A stretch of DNA of 5,820 bases from an uncultured bacterium. GTDB lineage: Bacteria > Pseudomonadota > Gammaproteobacteria > Burkholderiales > Burkholderiaceae_F. How positions within the stretch are numbered: position 1 is the stretch's first letter; each line of letters starts with the position of its first letter. Below, one piece after another: positions 5,673-5,820 of this stretch. The notes under the pieces are model-generated. The model worked only from the letters and a program-made list of their open reading frames with translations. It did not search any database and had not been told where the DNA came from. The position numbers and the translations under genes were made by a program. The stretch covers positions 1-5,820 of the forward strand of contig CAJMRV010000112.1 of assembly GCA_905215795.1 (NCBI GenBank), in the 5' to 3' direction.

Positions 5673-5689
5673 TGCGCCTTCGATAGAAT
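5660..5689 (+). promoter_or_regulatory. Candidate promoter of the gene starting at 5745
   Basis: TAGAAT (5684-5689) is a 5/6 -10 box. The best -35 is GTGTCC (5660-5665) at 18 bp, only 3 of 6. Transcription would start near 5696. A good -10 with a poor -35 overlapped by an inverted repeat suggests dependence on a regulator. It is divergent to the oxidoreductase promoter, with about 115 bp between the two -10 boxes. Confidence 0.45.
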
Positions 5690-5695
5690 GGAGAT

Positions 5696-5712
5696 GGGGC
5701 CGCCGCGGCCCC
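5696..5712 (+). other. Stem-loop at the predicted mRNA 5' end
   Basis: GGGGCCG (5696-5702) and CGGCCCC (5706-5712) form a perfect 7-bp stem with a 3-nt loop CCG. The first base coincides with the predicted transcription start, 7 nt after the -10 box. A 5'-terminal hairpin like this commonly protects mRNA from 5'-end-dependent decay. The coincidence depends on the promoter call. Confidence 0.4.
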
Positions 5713-5733
5713 GATAAATGACGGAACAACGCA

Positions 5734-5740
5734 AAGGAAG
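5734..5740 (+). promoter_or_regulatory. Shine-Dalgarno site deciding the start at 5745
   Basis: AAGGAAG ends 4 nt before the ATG at 5745. The in-frame ATG at 5718 has only the GC hairpin in front of it and no purine-rich site, so 5745 is the preferred start. Confidence 0.7.
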
Positions 5741-5744
5741 CCAC

Positions 5745-5820
5745 ATGACCGAGAAGAACCCCCATATGCCCGAACTGCTCGACGCCCCGGAACGCGCCGA
5801 ACGCCCGGGCGACCCCTTGG
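5745..5820 (+). CDS. Unidentified protein, N-terminal 25 codons only
   Basis: An open frame begins MTEKNPHMPELLDAPERAE and runs off the window edge. It has a good Shine-Dalgarno and an upstream promoter-like sequence, so it is probably a real gene. The visible part is charged and proline-rich with no signal peptide or membrane segment, which suggests a cytoplasmic protein with a flexible N-terminus. In-frame ATGs at 5718 and 5766 are alternative starts. I do not recognise the family. It is divergent from the oxidoreductase and shares the 5476-5744 control region with it. Confidence 0.65.
   Translation, partial: MTEKNPHMPELLDAPERAERPGDPL

Noticed and set aside
1..5820. CRISPR array, tRNA/rRNA, insertion sequence or phage attachment site
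   Set aside because: I found no regularly spaced repeats, cloverleaf, terminal inverted repeats with a transposase, or integrase.

Overview
The window comes from a GC-rich bacterium. The genes are roughly 65-70% GC, and stop-poor ORFs lie antisense to every gene. The TctA/TctB pair, the codon use and the recurrent TAGAAT -10 boxes suggest a betaproteobacterium of the Burkholderiales, possibly a Sutterellaceae-like gut lineage. That placement is inferred from style and gene content; no marker gene is present.

Layout. Positions 1-99 are a GC-rich, hairpin-forming leader. It is followed by a tight plus-strand pair, tctB (100-570) and tctA (581-2089), the two membrane subunits of a tripartite tricarboxylate transporter (TTT). 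The periplasmic binding protein TctC is not in the window. A strong intrinsic terminator (2113-2149) closes this unit. A 428-bp gene-free stretch follows. Its 2226-2515 part drops to about 38-40% GC and holds two further terminators acting on the minus strand, plus a plausible minus-strand promoter, which together suggest a small RNA of about 125 nt. On the minus strand come the bifunctional NAD(P)HX repair enzyme Nnr (2518-3984) and, upstream of it, a DadA-like FAD-dependent oxidoreductase (4255-5475). No terminator is visible between these two, but nnr has its own candidate promoter overlapping an 18-bp palindrome. The divergent region 5476-5744 carries back-to-back promoters, an inverted repeat over a weak -35 and a stem-loop at the predicted 5' end of the next transcript. 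The first 25 codons of an unidentified plus-strand gene begin at 5745.

How the genes relate. TctB and TctA act together as a cation-driven carboxylate importer. Nnr is a housekeeping repair enzyme for hydrated nicotinamide cofactors. The oxidoreductase probably oxidises an amino acid or amine, but its active-site region is too divergent from DadA to name a substrate. Nothing links the transporter to the minus-strand genes; the two units converge on the AT-rich island.

The genes are ordinary. The best candidate for something undescribed is the AT-rich convergent intergenic region with its putative sRNA, followed by the palindromic control sites at 4172-4189 and 5654-5672.
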